DNA from: an uncultured Collinsella sp.
Lineage (GTDB): Bacteria; Actinomycetota; Coriobacteriia; Coriobacteriales; Coriobacteriaceae
Direction of reading: 5' to 3'
DNA length: 8,589 bases
Assembly: GCA_937934165.1 (NCBI GenBank)
Contig: CALGZX010000077.1
Coordinates: 1-8,589, forward strand
Both the position numbers and the translations under genes were made by a program. The notes below the pieces were generated by a model. That model ran no database searches. It saw only the letters and a program-made list of their open reading frames with translations, and was not told where the DNA came from. Positions 1 through 6,694 of the stretch are shown here, piece after piece; position 1 is the stretch's first letter, and each line of letters begins with the position of its first letter.

Positions 1-764
1 ACATCGTCTTCGATGCCGATGGTGAACCGCTTCTTGCCGCGGGCGGCTTCCATGTTGCGGTACACGGCGACGATCTGGCCGGGGGTGGTGTCCTTGGAGG
101 AGAGGCCGTACCGGCCGCCCACCACGCGGATATCGCCGCGGCCAGCCTGATTCAGAGCGGTGACAACATCCAGATACACAGGCTCGCCCACGGAGCCGGT
201 CTCCTTGTTGCGGTCCAGCACGGCGATGCGCTTGCAGGTGGCGGGGATGGCGGCGGCAAAGTGCTTCACAGAGAAGGGACGGAACAGGTGGATCTGCACC
301 ATGCCCACCTTGCGGCCCTGAGCGTTCAGGTAGTCCACGGTCTCCTTCACGGTCTCGCTGGCGGAGCACATCACAACGATGACTTCCTCAGCGTCGGGCG
401 CGCCGTAGTAGTTGAACAGCTTGTAGTCACGGCCGGTGAGCTTGTTGATCTCGTCCATGTAGTGCTGGACGGTGTCGGGCAGGGCATTGGCCTTGACATT
501 GGCGCCTTCCTTGCACTGGAAGTAGACGTCGGGGTTCACGTTGTTGCCCCGGTTGGTGGGATGCTCAGGGTTCAGGGACTGATGGCGGAAGGCCTGCAGG
601 GCCTCCTGATCCACCAGACCACGGAGATCCTCATAGTCCAGAGCCTCGATGCGCTGCATCTCGTGAGAGGTGCGGAAGCCGTCGAAGCAGTGCATGAAGG
701 CATACTTGGCGCTGATAGCGGACAGGTGGGCAACAGCGGCCAGGTCCATGGCCTCCTGGGCGCG
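1..764 (-). other. nifJ: Internal fragment of pyruvate:ferredoxin (flavodoxin) oxidoreductase, no start or stop
   Basis: NifJ/PFOR oxidatively decarboxylates pyruvate to acetyl-CoA, reducing ferredoxin or flavodoxin, with TPP and Fe-S clusters; it is central to anaerobic energy metabolism. About 254 residues are present, in the same frame as rimO. Landmarks are AQEAMDLAAVAHLSA, FDGFRTSHE, NPEHPTNRGNNVNPDVYFQ, YYGAPDAEEVIVVM, VGMVQIHLFRPF, LDRNKETGSVGEP and the terminal FTIGIEDD. Full-length NifJ is about 1170 residues. From family knowledge this piece covers roughly residues 140-390, the second half of domain I and most of domain II. The N-terminal TPP and pyruvate-contact part is missing, as are the ferredoxin-like and C-terminal TPP domains. 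No ribosome site or start codon precedes it. Codon use resembles a clostridial gut anaerobe (possibly Oscillospiraceae) rather than the rest of the window. I treat it as foreign sequence joined to rimO. Confidence 0.85.
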
Positions 765-1850
765 CTCGAGCTTGACCTCTTCGTCGACCTGACCCTCCAT
801 CTTAGCGGCCAGGCTGCCCTCCTCCTGCGAGTAAGCAAAGACGCTCGTGTAGTCAAAGCCGACGGTGTCCATAAAGTCGATAAGATCACGAAACTCGTCG
901 TCGGTCTCGGTCGGGAAGCCGACCATGGCCGTGGAGCGAATCACGATACCGGGGATGCGCTCGCGAAGGTCGCGGAACAGGTCCTCGAGCTCATGGCGCG
1001 AACCGGAGCGACGCATGGCCTTGAGGATGCGCGCGTCGCAGTGCTGCACGGGGATATCGATATAGGGCAGCACCTCGGGCGTATCGCGTATCGTCTCGAT
1101 GAGTTCGTCAGTCATGCCCTCGGGCTGCAGGTAGAGCACGCGGACCCAGACGTTGTGCGGGCGCACGGCCTCAGCGACGGCACGCAGCAGCTGTGCCAGA
1201 TTGCGCGGCGAGCCCTCGGCGACGTCCTCGTCGGCAAAGTCGGTGCCCCAAATACCCGTGTCCTGGCCGATCAGCACGATCTCGCGCACACCGCCGGCAA
1301 CCAGGTCGCGCACCTCGGAGATAATGCTCTCAGCATTGCGCGAATGATAGCGACCGCGAATGTAGGGGATCATGCAGAAGCTGCAAAAACGATTGCAGCC
1401 ATCGGAGATCTTGACGTAGGCGACAGCGCCCTCGACAGTGCGCTTGACCTGCGGAATATAGGCTGCGATCTCACGCTCGACACCCAGTACGCCATCGATG
1501 ACCGCCACGATGCCGTCCTCCTCGTCGGCCTTCACAAAGGCAGCGACCTCGGGCAGCTCGTCAGGCAGGTCGTCGCCATAGCGCGACGGCACACAGCCGC
1601 ACATGACGATGGGGCAAGAACGAACGCCGTCCTGAACCTCGTTGGCGAGCTCGAGCGTGGTCTCGATGCTCTCGGACGTTGCGGAGGCAAGGAACGAGCA
1701 TGTATTGACGATGGCGATATCGGCATCCTGCGGGTCGAATGCTTCCTCGTAGCCTGCAGCGGTCAAAAGAGAACGCATGCGGTCGGTGTCAACCTCGTTC
1801 TTAGCGCACCCGAGGGTGATGTAGAGCACGGAGCCCAACGGTGTATCCAT
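1..1850 (-). CDS. rimO: RimO (uS12 methylthiotransferase), N-terminal 5/6, running in frame into a NifJ fragment; open at window edge
   Basis: RimO adds a methylthio group to a conserved aspartate of ribosomal protein uS12, using radical SAM chemistry and two 4Fe-4S clusters. The ATG at 1850-1848 begins MDTPLGSVLYITLGCAKNEVD. The methylthiotransferase domain (about residues 8-120) has its three cluster cysteines at C15, C51 (NTCSF) and C86 (CGC). The radical SAM domain (about 140-360) carries CNRFCSFC, giving C152, C156 and C159, followed by IPYIRGR. Later family landmarks are IGQDTGIWG, YIDIPVQH and MVGFPTET. Family members are about 430-440 residues and end in a TRAM domain. Here RimO similarity stops at about residue 363-371 (VDEEVKLERAQEAM) and no TRAM domain follows. 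The frame stays open as NifJ sequence to position 1. The gene lies 27 nt after yajQ. The RimO identity is firm; the joined product is probably artefactual. Confidence 0.85.
   Translation of the reverse strand, partial: MDTPLGSVLYITLGCAKNEVDTDRMRSLLTAAGYEEAFDPQDADIAIVNTCSFLASATSESIETTLELANEVQDGVRSCPIVMCGCVPSRYGDDLPDELPEVAAFVKADEEDGIVAVIDGVLGVEREIAAYIPQVKRTVEGAVAYVKISDGCNRFCSFCMIPYIRGRYHSRNAESIISEVRDLVAGGVREIVLIGQDTGIWGTDFADEDVAEGSPRNLAQLLRAVAEAVRPHNVWVRVLYLQPEGMTDELIETIRDTPEVLPYIDIPVQHCDARILKAMRRSGSRHELEDLFRDLRERIPGIVIRSTAMVGFPTETDDEFRDLIDFMDTVGFDYTSVFAYSQEEGSLAAKMEGQVDEEVKLERAQEAMDLAAVAHLSAISAKYAFMHCFDGFRTSHEMQRIEALDYEDLRGLVDQEALQAFRHQSLNPEHPTNRGNNVNPDVYFQCKEGANVKANALPDTVQHYMDEINKLTGRDYKLFNYYGAPDAEEVIVVMCSASETVKETVDYLNAQGRKVGMVQIHLFRPFSVKHFAAAIPATCKRIAVLDRNKETGSVGEPVYLDVVTALNQAGRGDIRVVGGRYGLSSKDTTPGQIVAVYRNMEAARGKKRFTIGIEDD
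738..770 (-). other. rimO/nifJ chimera breakpoint
   Basis: The translation across this stretch reads LERAQEAMDLA. The left part fits the end of the RimO radical SAM region (EEVKxER followed by a Met-x-Leu pattern). The same AQEAMDLA also fits the NifJ motif (QEVMDLA-VAH) just before its FDGFRTSHE block. The breakpoint therefore lies in a short segment both families can share, about 24 nt, and cannot be placed more exactly. There are no transposon ends, target duplication or other recombination marks. Such a shared k-mer is typical of assembly joins, although illegitimate recombination would look the same. Confidence 0.7.
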
Positions 1851-1862
1851 GTTGGAGAGCGG

Positions 1863-1868
1863 TCCTTT
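1863..1868 (-). promoter_or_regulatory. Ribosome binding site of rimO
   Basis: AAAGGA (within CGAAAGGA) lies 12 nt before the rimO ATG. The spacing is long for a GGAGG core but acceptable, because GAAAGGA pairs with the extreme 3' end of 16S rRNA. The site lies between the yajQ stop and rimO, so rimO can be initiated independently. Confidence 0.6.
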
Positions 1869-1877
1869 CGAATGATA

Positions 1878-2375
1878 TTAGCGGTAGTTGGTGAACTGCA
1901 GCGGCTGGCCGTAGTCCTGGTCGCGCAGAAACTGGATCACGGTCTGCAACGCGTCCTTCGAAGCAGAGGAAACACGCAGCTTGTCGGCCTCGATGGTCAC
2001 CTTGACCTTGAGCTTTTGGTCCTTGATGTCCTTGTTGATCTTCTTGGCGGTCGCCTGGTCGATACCCTCGACGATATGGCCGAGCACGCGCACGGTGCCG
2101 CCCGATGCCGCCTGCGGAGCATCCCACGAGACAGCCTTGAGGTCGATGCCGCGCTTGATGAGCTTGGAGCTCAGCACGTCGACAATCTGCTTGGAGACAA
2201 AGTCGGCCGGGGCGTTGATCGTAAAGAGCTTGTCGCCCTTCGAAAGCTCAATCGTGGCGCCGGAATCCTTAAGGTCATAGCGCTGGGAAATCTCGCGCGT
2301 GGTCTGCTGAAAGGCGTTGTCGACCTCTTGCATGTTGACCTCGGACACGACGTCGAAGCTGGAATCTTTAGCCAT
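1878..2375 (-). CDS. yajQ: YajQ-family nucleotide-binding protein (DUF520)
   Basis: This cytoplasmic protein is 165 residues, the usual length for YajQ. It starts MAKDSSFDVVSEVNMQEVDN, matching the family N-terminal motif (SFDIVSEVDxQEVxNA), followed by TREISQRYDLK. Further family blocks are DKLFTINAPADFV (about residues 48-60), SSKLIKRGIDLKAV (about 69-82), AKKINKDIKDQKLKVKV (about 109-126) and the C-terminal RVSSASKDALQTVIQFLR. The fold is two ferredoxin-like domains. Homologues bind nucleotides, and in Xanthomonas one is reported as a cyclic di-GMP effector; the role in this lineage is unknown. It sits between rodZ (26-nt gap) and rimO (27-nt gap) in the same direction, so it is probably co-transcribed. 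The ATG at 2375 is preceded 6 nt upstream by GAAAGGA, and the stop is TAA. Identity is confident; cellular function is not. Confidence 0.93.
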   Translation of the reverse strand: MAKDSSFDVVSEVNMQEVDNAFQQTTREISQRYDLKDSGATIELSKGDKLFTINAPADFVSKQIVDVLSSKLIKRGIDLKAVSWDAPQAASGGTVRVLGHIVEGIDQATAKKINKDIKDQKLKVKVTIEADKLRVSSASKDALQTVIQFLRDQDYGQPLQFTNYR

Positions 2376-2381
2376 GATGTT

Positions 2382-2387
2382 TCCTTT
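2382..2387 (-). promoter_or_regulatory. Ribosome binding site of yajQ
   Basis: AAAGGA (within CGAAAGGA) lies 6 nt before the yajQ ATG. It supports the start MAKDSSFDVV, which matches the start of family members. Confidence 0.7.
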
Positions 2388-2401
2388 CGCGTACGAGCGG
2401 C

Positions 2402-3913
2402 TTAGTAGCTATCGTACGAATAGTCGGTAGAATCGGTGGACGTCTGACCGTCAGTTGCGGTATCGGCGCAATCCGTGGACTGGGCATCGGTACCGTCGGT
2501 GGTATCGGTACCATCGGTGGTGTCGGTATCATCAGAACTTTCACCATTCTCGGAATCAGTCGTCTCCTTCTTGGGAACGGTGATCGTCACACGCGCCACG
2601 CCGGAGGTCTTGGTATCGTAACGGACCTTTTCACCGTTCTTGGTAACGGTGACATCGGAAGGCTTGGACGTGGTGATCTCGATCGAGGACTCGGGCGTGT
2701 ACTCCTGCTCAAAGGGGCCAGTCGCCTGGGCGCCATAGACCGACTTGCCATCGACCTTGACCTCAATCCACGCGGTCTTTCCCTTGGCAACGGAGACCTT
2801 GACCTTCGTAACCTCGTTCTCTTCCTTCTTGGCCGTCGTCTTGGTAGCGTCCGAATCAGTCGACTCATCCGTCGCCTCATCGGCGTCTTCGTCCTCGTCA
2901 ACCGTTTCGGTCTTCTTAGAAGACTTCTTAGTCGTCGTCTTGGTGGCAGTGGACGTCTCGGGCGTGGTCTCGGGCGCCGAAGATGCGCAGCCGCGCAGAA
3001 GCACCACGATGAGCACAATCAACAGCAGCGCAACGGCGCCGATGCCGGTGTAGACGATACGCGGATCGAGCGCGGTGTTTTGAGGAGTACGTGATCCGCC
3101 GCGTCCACGACTGGAACTGCTGCGGCCGCCTCCCTGAGGCATACGACCACGATTGCTATCGGAACGGCCGCGATAGCCACCCTGGCCCTGAAGGCTGCGC
3201 TGACCCGAGCGGGGCGCAAGTTCACCGCGGCCTTGATAGCCACGCTGGCCCGAACGCGGAGCCGAAGAGCGCTGGCCATACGGCTGTGATTGAGAGCGAA
3301 GACGCGGCGTCACCTGCGTGGTATCGGCATCCGCATAGCCACCGCGAGAGCGTCCCGTAGAGGCACCACGGTAACCGCGATCGGAATAGCCGCCGTCGCC
3401 GTAGCCGGCACGAGGGTCACGCGCCACGCCTCGGGCAGCGGGAAGTGCACGGTCCTCGGGCATCGGCGTACTGCGGAACCGGTCACGCTGTGAGCGAATC
3501 TCCTCGCCCGAACCCGTCTCGGTAATATAACCGGCCTGCTGAGGACGCTGTCCATAGCGGGTCGAACGACCGCCCTGAACCATCAGGAAGCGCCCGTTTT
3601 CGACCGAGGAACGCGAATTGACGTAGCCGGCGGCGTCCTGAAAACGACCGCCCTGCTGCGACGTCTCGCGTTCGTATGCCATCAGATCGTCAAAGTAGGC
3701 ATTGACGACCTCGCGCGGATTGAGGCCCAAAAAGCGAGCATAGCTCGAAATCATGCCCTGCGCATAGCCGCGCGGCGGCATCGAAGCAAAGTTACCGGTC
3801 TCGAAAAACTCGATGATCTGCGGCCTGATTTTGATGGTGTTGGCGACTTGCTGAATGGAAAGGCCCATTCGGCGACGCTGCTCAAGCAGCATGTCACCAA
3901 AGCGTGCAGCCAT
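2402..3913 (-). CDS. rodZ: RodZ-like membrane protein: helix-turn-helix, single TM, DUF4115-type domain
   Basis: RodZ proteins link the cytoskeleton and peptidoglycan synthesis machinery through a cytoplasmic helix-turn-helix and an external beta domain. Residues 5-75 form the RodZ-type HTH (RRMGLSIQQVANTIKIRP, then PRGYAQGMISSYARFLGLNP). Residues 83-283 are a disordered linker rich in Arg, Gly, Ser and Gln, with repeated APRSGQR at 218-224 and 233-239. One membrane segment, 287-307, ends in Leu-Leu-Arg. Residues 310-366 are a Thr/Ser/Lys then Asp/Glu-rich stalk. Residues 367-448 match the DUF4115-type domain (KTAWIEVKVDGKSVYGAQ, EYTPESSIEITTS). Residues 450-503 are a Thr/Asp/Ser-rich tail ending in DYSYDSY. 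At 503 residues it is clearly longer than common RodZ (roughly 300), the excess being low-complexity. Its ATG overlaps the ftsK TGA by one base, with GGAGGA 5 nt upstream, so coupled translation is likely. RodZ-like architecture is firm; a shape role here is inferred. Confidence 0.88.
   Translation of the reverse strand: MAARFGDMLLEQRRRMGLSIQQVANTIKIRPQIIEFFETGNFASMPPRGYAQGMISSYARFLGLNPREVVNAYFDDLMAYERETSQQGGRFQDAAGYVNSRSSVENGRFLMVQGGRSTRYGQRPQQAGYITETGSGEEIRSQRDRFRSTPMPEDRALPAARGVARDPRAGYGDGGYSDRGYRGASTGRSRGGYADADTTQVTPRLRSQSQPYGQRSSAPRSGQRGYQGRGELAPRSGQRSLQGQGGYRGRSDSNRGRMPQGGGRSSSSRGRGGSRTPQNTALDPRIVYTGIGAVALLLIVLIVVLLRGCASSAPETTPETSTATKTTTKKSSKKTETVDEDEDADEATDESTDSDATKTTAKKEENEVTKVKVSVAKGKTAWIEVKVDGKSVYGAQATGPFEQEYTPESSIEITTSKPSDVTVTKNGEKVRYDTKTSGVARVTITVPKKETTDSENGESSDDTDTTDGTDTTDGTDAQSTDCADTATDGQTSTDSTDYSYDSY
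2490..2525 (-). repeat. 18-bp tandem repeat, two copies, in the 3' end of rodZ
   Basis: The 18-bp unit at 2490-2507 is followed directly by a second at 2508-2525, identical at 16 of 18 positions. A partial copy flanks them. Being a multiple of three, it encodes a repeated Thr/Asp/Gly hexapeptide (TTDGTD TTDGTD) in the external tail. It could gain or lose units without breaking the frame. Confidence 0.75.
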
Positions 3914-6693
3914 CAGAATCCTCCAAACTCACGATCTTCACGTGCCATCTCGGCGTCGACAGATTCCAGCGCGGCAAGCCCCTCCTCGTCCAACAGGACC
4001 TCGCGCGGCTTGGAACCGTCGGGCGGGCCGACGACACCCTTTTCTTCCAGCATGTCCATAATACGCCCGGCACGCGCATAGCCAACCTTCAGACGACGTT
4101 GCAGGCCAGATGTGGAGCCAAGCTGCGATTCCACCACAATATGGGCGGCTTCCCAAATGAGCGGATCATCGTCTTGCGGCTCGGCTACTCCGGTGCGGAC
4201 AATGCCGCCGCCACCCACCATGGACATCGAGGCGGGAGCCACGGCAGACAGGATCTCCTCGTGGTAGTCGGGCTCGCTCTGCGACTTGACGAACTCGACA
4301 ATCTCGTTGATTTCGTCATCCGAAACAAAGCATCCCTGGATACGGCGAGGCTTGCCCCAGTCGACCTTGGAGAACAGCATGTCGCCCAAACCGGTGAGCT
4401 TTTCGGCACCCATCTGGTCGATGATGACGCGCGAGTCGATGCCCGTGGCGACGTTAAAGGCGATACGGTTGGTAATGTTGGCCTTGATAAGGCCCGTCAC
4501 CACGTTGGAGCTCGGACGCTGCGTGGCCACGATAAGATGAATACCGGCAGCACGGCCCAGCTGTGCAATACGCACGATCGAGGCCTCGACATCCTTACCG
4601 GCGACCATCATCAGGTCCGAGAGCTCGTCGATGATAATGACCAGATAGGGCATCTTTTGCGGCGGGGTATCGTAACGCTCAAACTCGCCGGCGGCCTGCT
4701 TTTCGTTGTAGGTCGAGATCTTACGCACGTTAAGGCGCTCGAAGACCTTCAGGCGACGCTCCATCTCGGACACGGCCCATTGCAGAGCACTCGCGGCCTG
4801 CTTGGGCTCGGTAACGACCGGCACATAGAGATGCGGCAGGCCGTTATAGCCCGCGAGCTCGACGCGCTTGGGGTCGACCATGATCAGGCGAACATCCTCG
4901 GGAAGCGCGCGCATGAGCAGGGTCGTGATGATGGAATTGATCATCACCGACTTACCAGATCCGGTCGTACCGGCGATCAGCAGGTGGGGCATCTTGGCGA
5001 GGTCAGCGACAACCGGCGTGCCCTCGGCATCGCGGCCGATGGCGAGCTCGAGCGGACCACCCTTAACATAGGGCAGCACGTCGCCCAGATTGACGTTTTG
5101 GCGCTTGCGATTGGGAATCTCGATGCCCACGAGCGAGGTGCCGGGGATCGGGGCAAAGATACGCACCGACTGGGCAGCGAGCGAAAGCGCGATATCGTCC
5201 TCAAGGCTCGAAATCTTACTCACGCGCTCGCCCTCGCCGGGCTGAAGCTTAAAGGTCGTAACCGTGGGGCCGGCGATCCAGCCGACCACGCGGGCACTGC
5301 GGCCAAACTCAAGCAAGGTGGATTGCAGTGACTCAGCGGTCTGCTCCAGCTCCTTGTCCGAAGACGCGGCGGACGCCGACTGCGGGTTGGCGTGCAGGAT
5401 CTCGAGCGGCGGAAGCTTGAGGCCGTCCTCTTCTTCGCCCTCGTTATCTGCGGTGCCGCCGTCCGCTCCCCCATCGCTAGCCGCAGCCGATTCGACAGCA
5501 CTCGAGGCAGGCACATCGGCAACCTTGGGATGCTTCAAGAAGTCAGGAATCTGAGGTGCTGCCGAAACAGGATTCACGGCAAACGGCGGCTCGGACTCGT
5601 CGATCTTATCGGGGTCGTCTTCCATCGAAAGCTGGCCGGTTACCTGGGGGCGCTTGGCATGGCGACGCGGCAGCAAAGTTGTCTTTGCGGTCTCAATCGG
5701 AGCCTCGTCGTCCTCGTCATCGCCCTCGGTGAGCTCAATCTCGCTATCGGACCAAGACGGGTCGGGCTCGCTTGTATTGAGCTTAGGCGCAGCCTTGCCC
5801 TTCTTGGCATGGCGGCGCGGCAGCAGCGTCGTCTTAGCGCGCTCAGCCTCAACCGACTCGGACACGTCGACAAACGGATCCTCGTCCTCGTCGTCATCGT
5901 CCAAAACCGGGTCCACATCGTTGCCCATGACCGTGGTCACGGCAGCATCGGAGCCCTTTTGACGAAGAATGCTCAGGTGCGGACGGGCAACGCCGGGCAC
6001 CGACAGAGCTTCGTCGTCACCCCACGGACTCGCGTTAACATCGGCACGACGGCGCTCGGCAAAATCGGCCGCGCGGTCGCGAGCAGAGCGCAAAACGCCG
6101 CCAACCGAAAAGCCGATGATGACCAAGCCCACGACGACAAGGCCCAACAGGACTACCATCGCGATAGGCTTACCCAGGGCATTCTGCAGCGCACTCGCAA
6201 TAAACGCACCGATGTAGCCACCCGAGGCGGACAAATTTTGCGGCGTGAACATAAGGTCACACGAGACACTCGTACCCGGCACCATCAGCGAAAGAATGGA
6301 GACGACGGCGATAAAGACCACGGCGCCGCCCGCAACAGAGCGCACGTTGAGCGGCGAGTCCTCGCCTAAAAAGAGCGTGGCGGCAAACAGCAAAATGACG
6401 ATCGGCAGCACGTAGGCGCCCAGACCAAAGCCCAGGTGGTAGAAACCGGCAACCGCAGCCGTAACGGGTGCGGTCGCAGGCGAAATCACGGCAATGAAGG
6501 ACGCAATCGCCAAAACGGCGATGACCACGCCGGCGATATCACGGTTGGCCGAAGGCTCGACCAGGGGCTCGAACTCATCGAACTCGGACTCGTGGCCCTT
6601 ATTGGCACGCAGATGGGAACCGGCACCCTTAGCAGATGCCGGTTGGTTATTGGCCTTATTGCCTTTGGCGTTTTGTGCAGATCCACGCGCCAA
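3913..6693 (-). CDS. ftsK: FtsK/SpoIIIE-family DNA translocase
   Basis: FtsK is a septum-anchored hexameric ATPase that pumps chromosomal DNA during division and, in many bacteria, promotes dimer resolution. The 926-residue protein has a charged N-terminus (1-50) and about four membrane segments (near 53-71, 91-109, 120-138 and 177-200). A low-complexity acidic linker (about 205-430) precedes the motor. The alpha/beta motor (about 445-815) carries Walker A GTTGSGKS at 575-582, Walker B LVIIIDE at 684-690, and the FtsK signatures MVDPKRVEL (605-613) and ATQRPSSNVVTG (723-734). The C-terminal gamma winged helix (about 843-905) contains QRRLKVGYARAGRIMDMLEE, the part that reads polar chromosomal motifs in studied homologues. 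The start is TTG at 6693-6691, chosen because GGAGG lies 6 nt upstream; it falls 1 nt after the rnj stop. All key motor residues are present. The linker holds a duplicated 12-residue motif. Confidence 0.96.
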   Translation of the reverse strand: MARGSAQNAKGNKANNQPASAKGAGSHLRANKGHESEFDEFEPLVEPSANRDIAGVVIAVLAIASFIAVISPATAPVTAAVAGFYHLGFGLGAYVLPIVILLFAATLFLGEDSPLNVRSVAGGAVVFIAVVSILSLMVPGTSVSCDLMFTPQNLSASGGYIGAFIASALQNALGKPIAMVVLLGLVVVGLVIIGFSVGGVLRSARDRAADFAERRRADVNASPWGDDEALSVPGVARPHLSILRQKGSDAAVTTVMGNDVDPVLDDDDEDEDPFVDVSESVEAERAKTTLLPRRHAKKGKAAPKLNTSEPDPSWSDSEIELTEGDDEDDEAPIETAKTTLLPRRHAKRPQVTGQLSMEDDPDKIDESEPPFAVNPVSAAPQIPDFLKHPKVADVPASSAVESAAASDGGADGGTADNEGEEEDGLKLPPLEILHANPQSASAASSDKELEQTAESLQSTLLEFGRSARVVGWIAGPTVTTFKLQPGEGERVSKISSLEDDIALSLAAQSVRIFAPIPGTSLVGIEIPNRKRQNVNLGDVLPYVKGGPLELAIGRDAEGTPVVADLAKMPHLLIAGTTGSGKSVMINSIITTLLMRALPEDVRLIMVDPKRVELAGYNGLPHLYVPVVTEPKQAASALQWAVSEMERRLKVFERLNVRKISTYNEKQAAGEFERYDTPPQKMPYLVIIIDELSDLMMVAGKDVEASIVRIAQLGRAAGIHLIVATQRPSSNVVTGLIKANITNRIAFNVATGIDSRVIIDQMGAEKLTGLGDMLFSKVDWGKPRRIQGCFVSDDEINEIVEFVKSQSEPDYHEEILSAVAPASMSMVGGGGIVRTGVAEPQDDDPLIWEAAHIVVESQLGSTSGLQRRLKVGYARAGRIMDMLEEKGVVGPPDGSKPREVLLDEEGLAALESVDAEMAREDREFGGF
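3919..3924 (-). promoter_or_regulatory. Ribosome binding site of rodZ inside the ftsK 3' end
   Basis: GGAGGA lies within the last codons of ftsK (Gly-Gly before Phe-stop), 5 nt from the rodZ ATG. The stop and start overlap as TGATG, the usual arrangement for termination-reinitiation coupling. Confidence 0.8.
5653..5688 (-). repeat. Second copy of the AKTTLLPRRHAK motif in the FtsK linker
   Basis: It encodes residues 336-347 of FtsK, AKTTLLPRRHAK. It is identical in protein to the copy at 5803-5838, exactly 150 bp away, but differs at 5 of 36 bases, all silent. A short acidic run (GDDEDDE) precedes it. Confidence 0.85.
5803..5838 (-). repeat. First copy of the AKTTLLPRRHAK motif in the FtsK linker
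   Basis: It encodes residues 286-297 of FtsK, preceded by an acidic stretch (DDDDEDED) and SVEAER. This is the partner of the copy at 5653-5688. The basic, proline-containing motif in an otherwise acidic linker looks like a short interaction motif. Confidence 0.85.
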
Positions 6694-6694
6694 A

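Noticed and set aside
1..764. Functional NifJ gene
   Set aside because: No start codon or ribosome site, about 140 N-terminal residues absent, and the frame is continuous with rimO.
261..2405. A 714-codon plus-strand open frame antisense to rimO/nifJ and yajQ
   Set aside because: Rich in His, Leu, Val, Gly and Asp with no recognisable family; it covers three unrelated minus-strand segments, including the junction. It is a by-product of GC-rich codon bias.
2984..2998. Lipobox-like Leu-Arg-Gly-Cys at C309 of RodZ
   Set aside because: Arg at -2 is atypical, and the membrane segment is internal, after about 285 residues, so it is not a lipoprotein signal peptide.
3904..5331. A 475-codon plus-strand open frame antisense to ftsK
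   Set aside because: Same GC-bias artefact; the FtsK motor lies on the other strand with intact Walker motifs.
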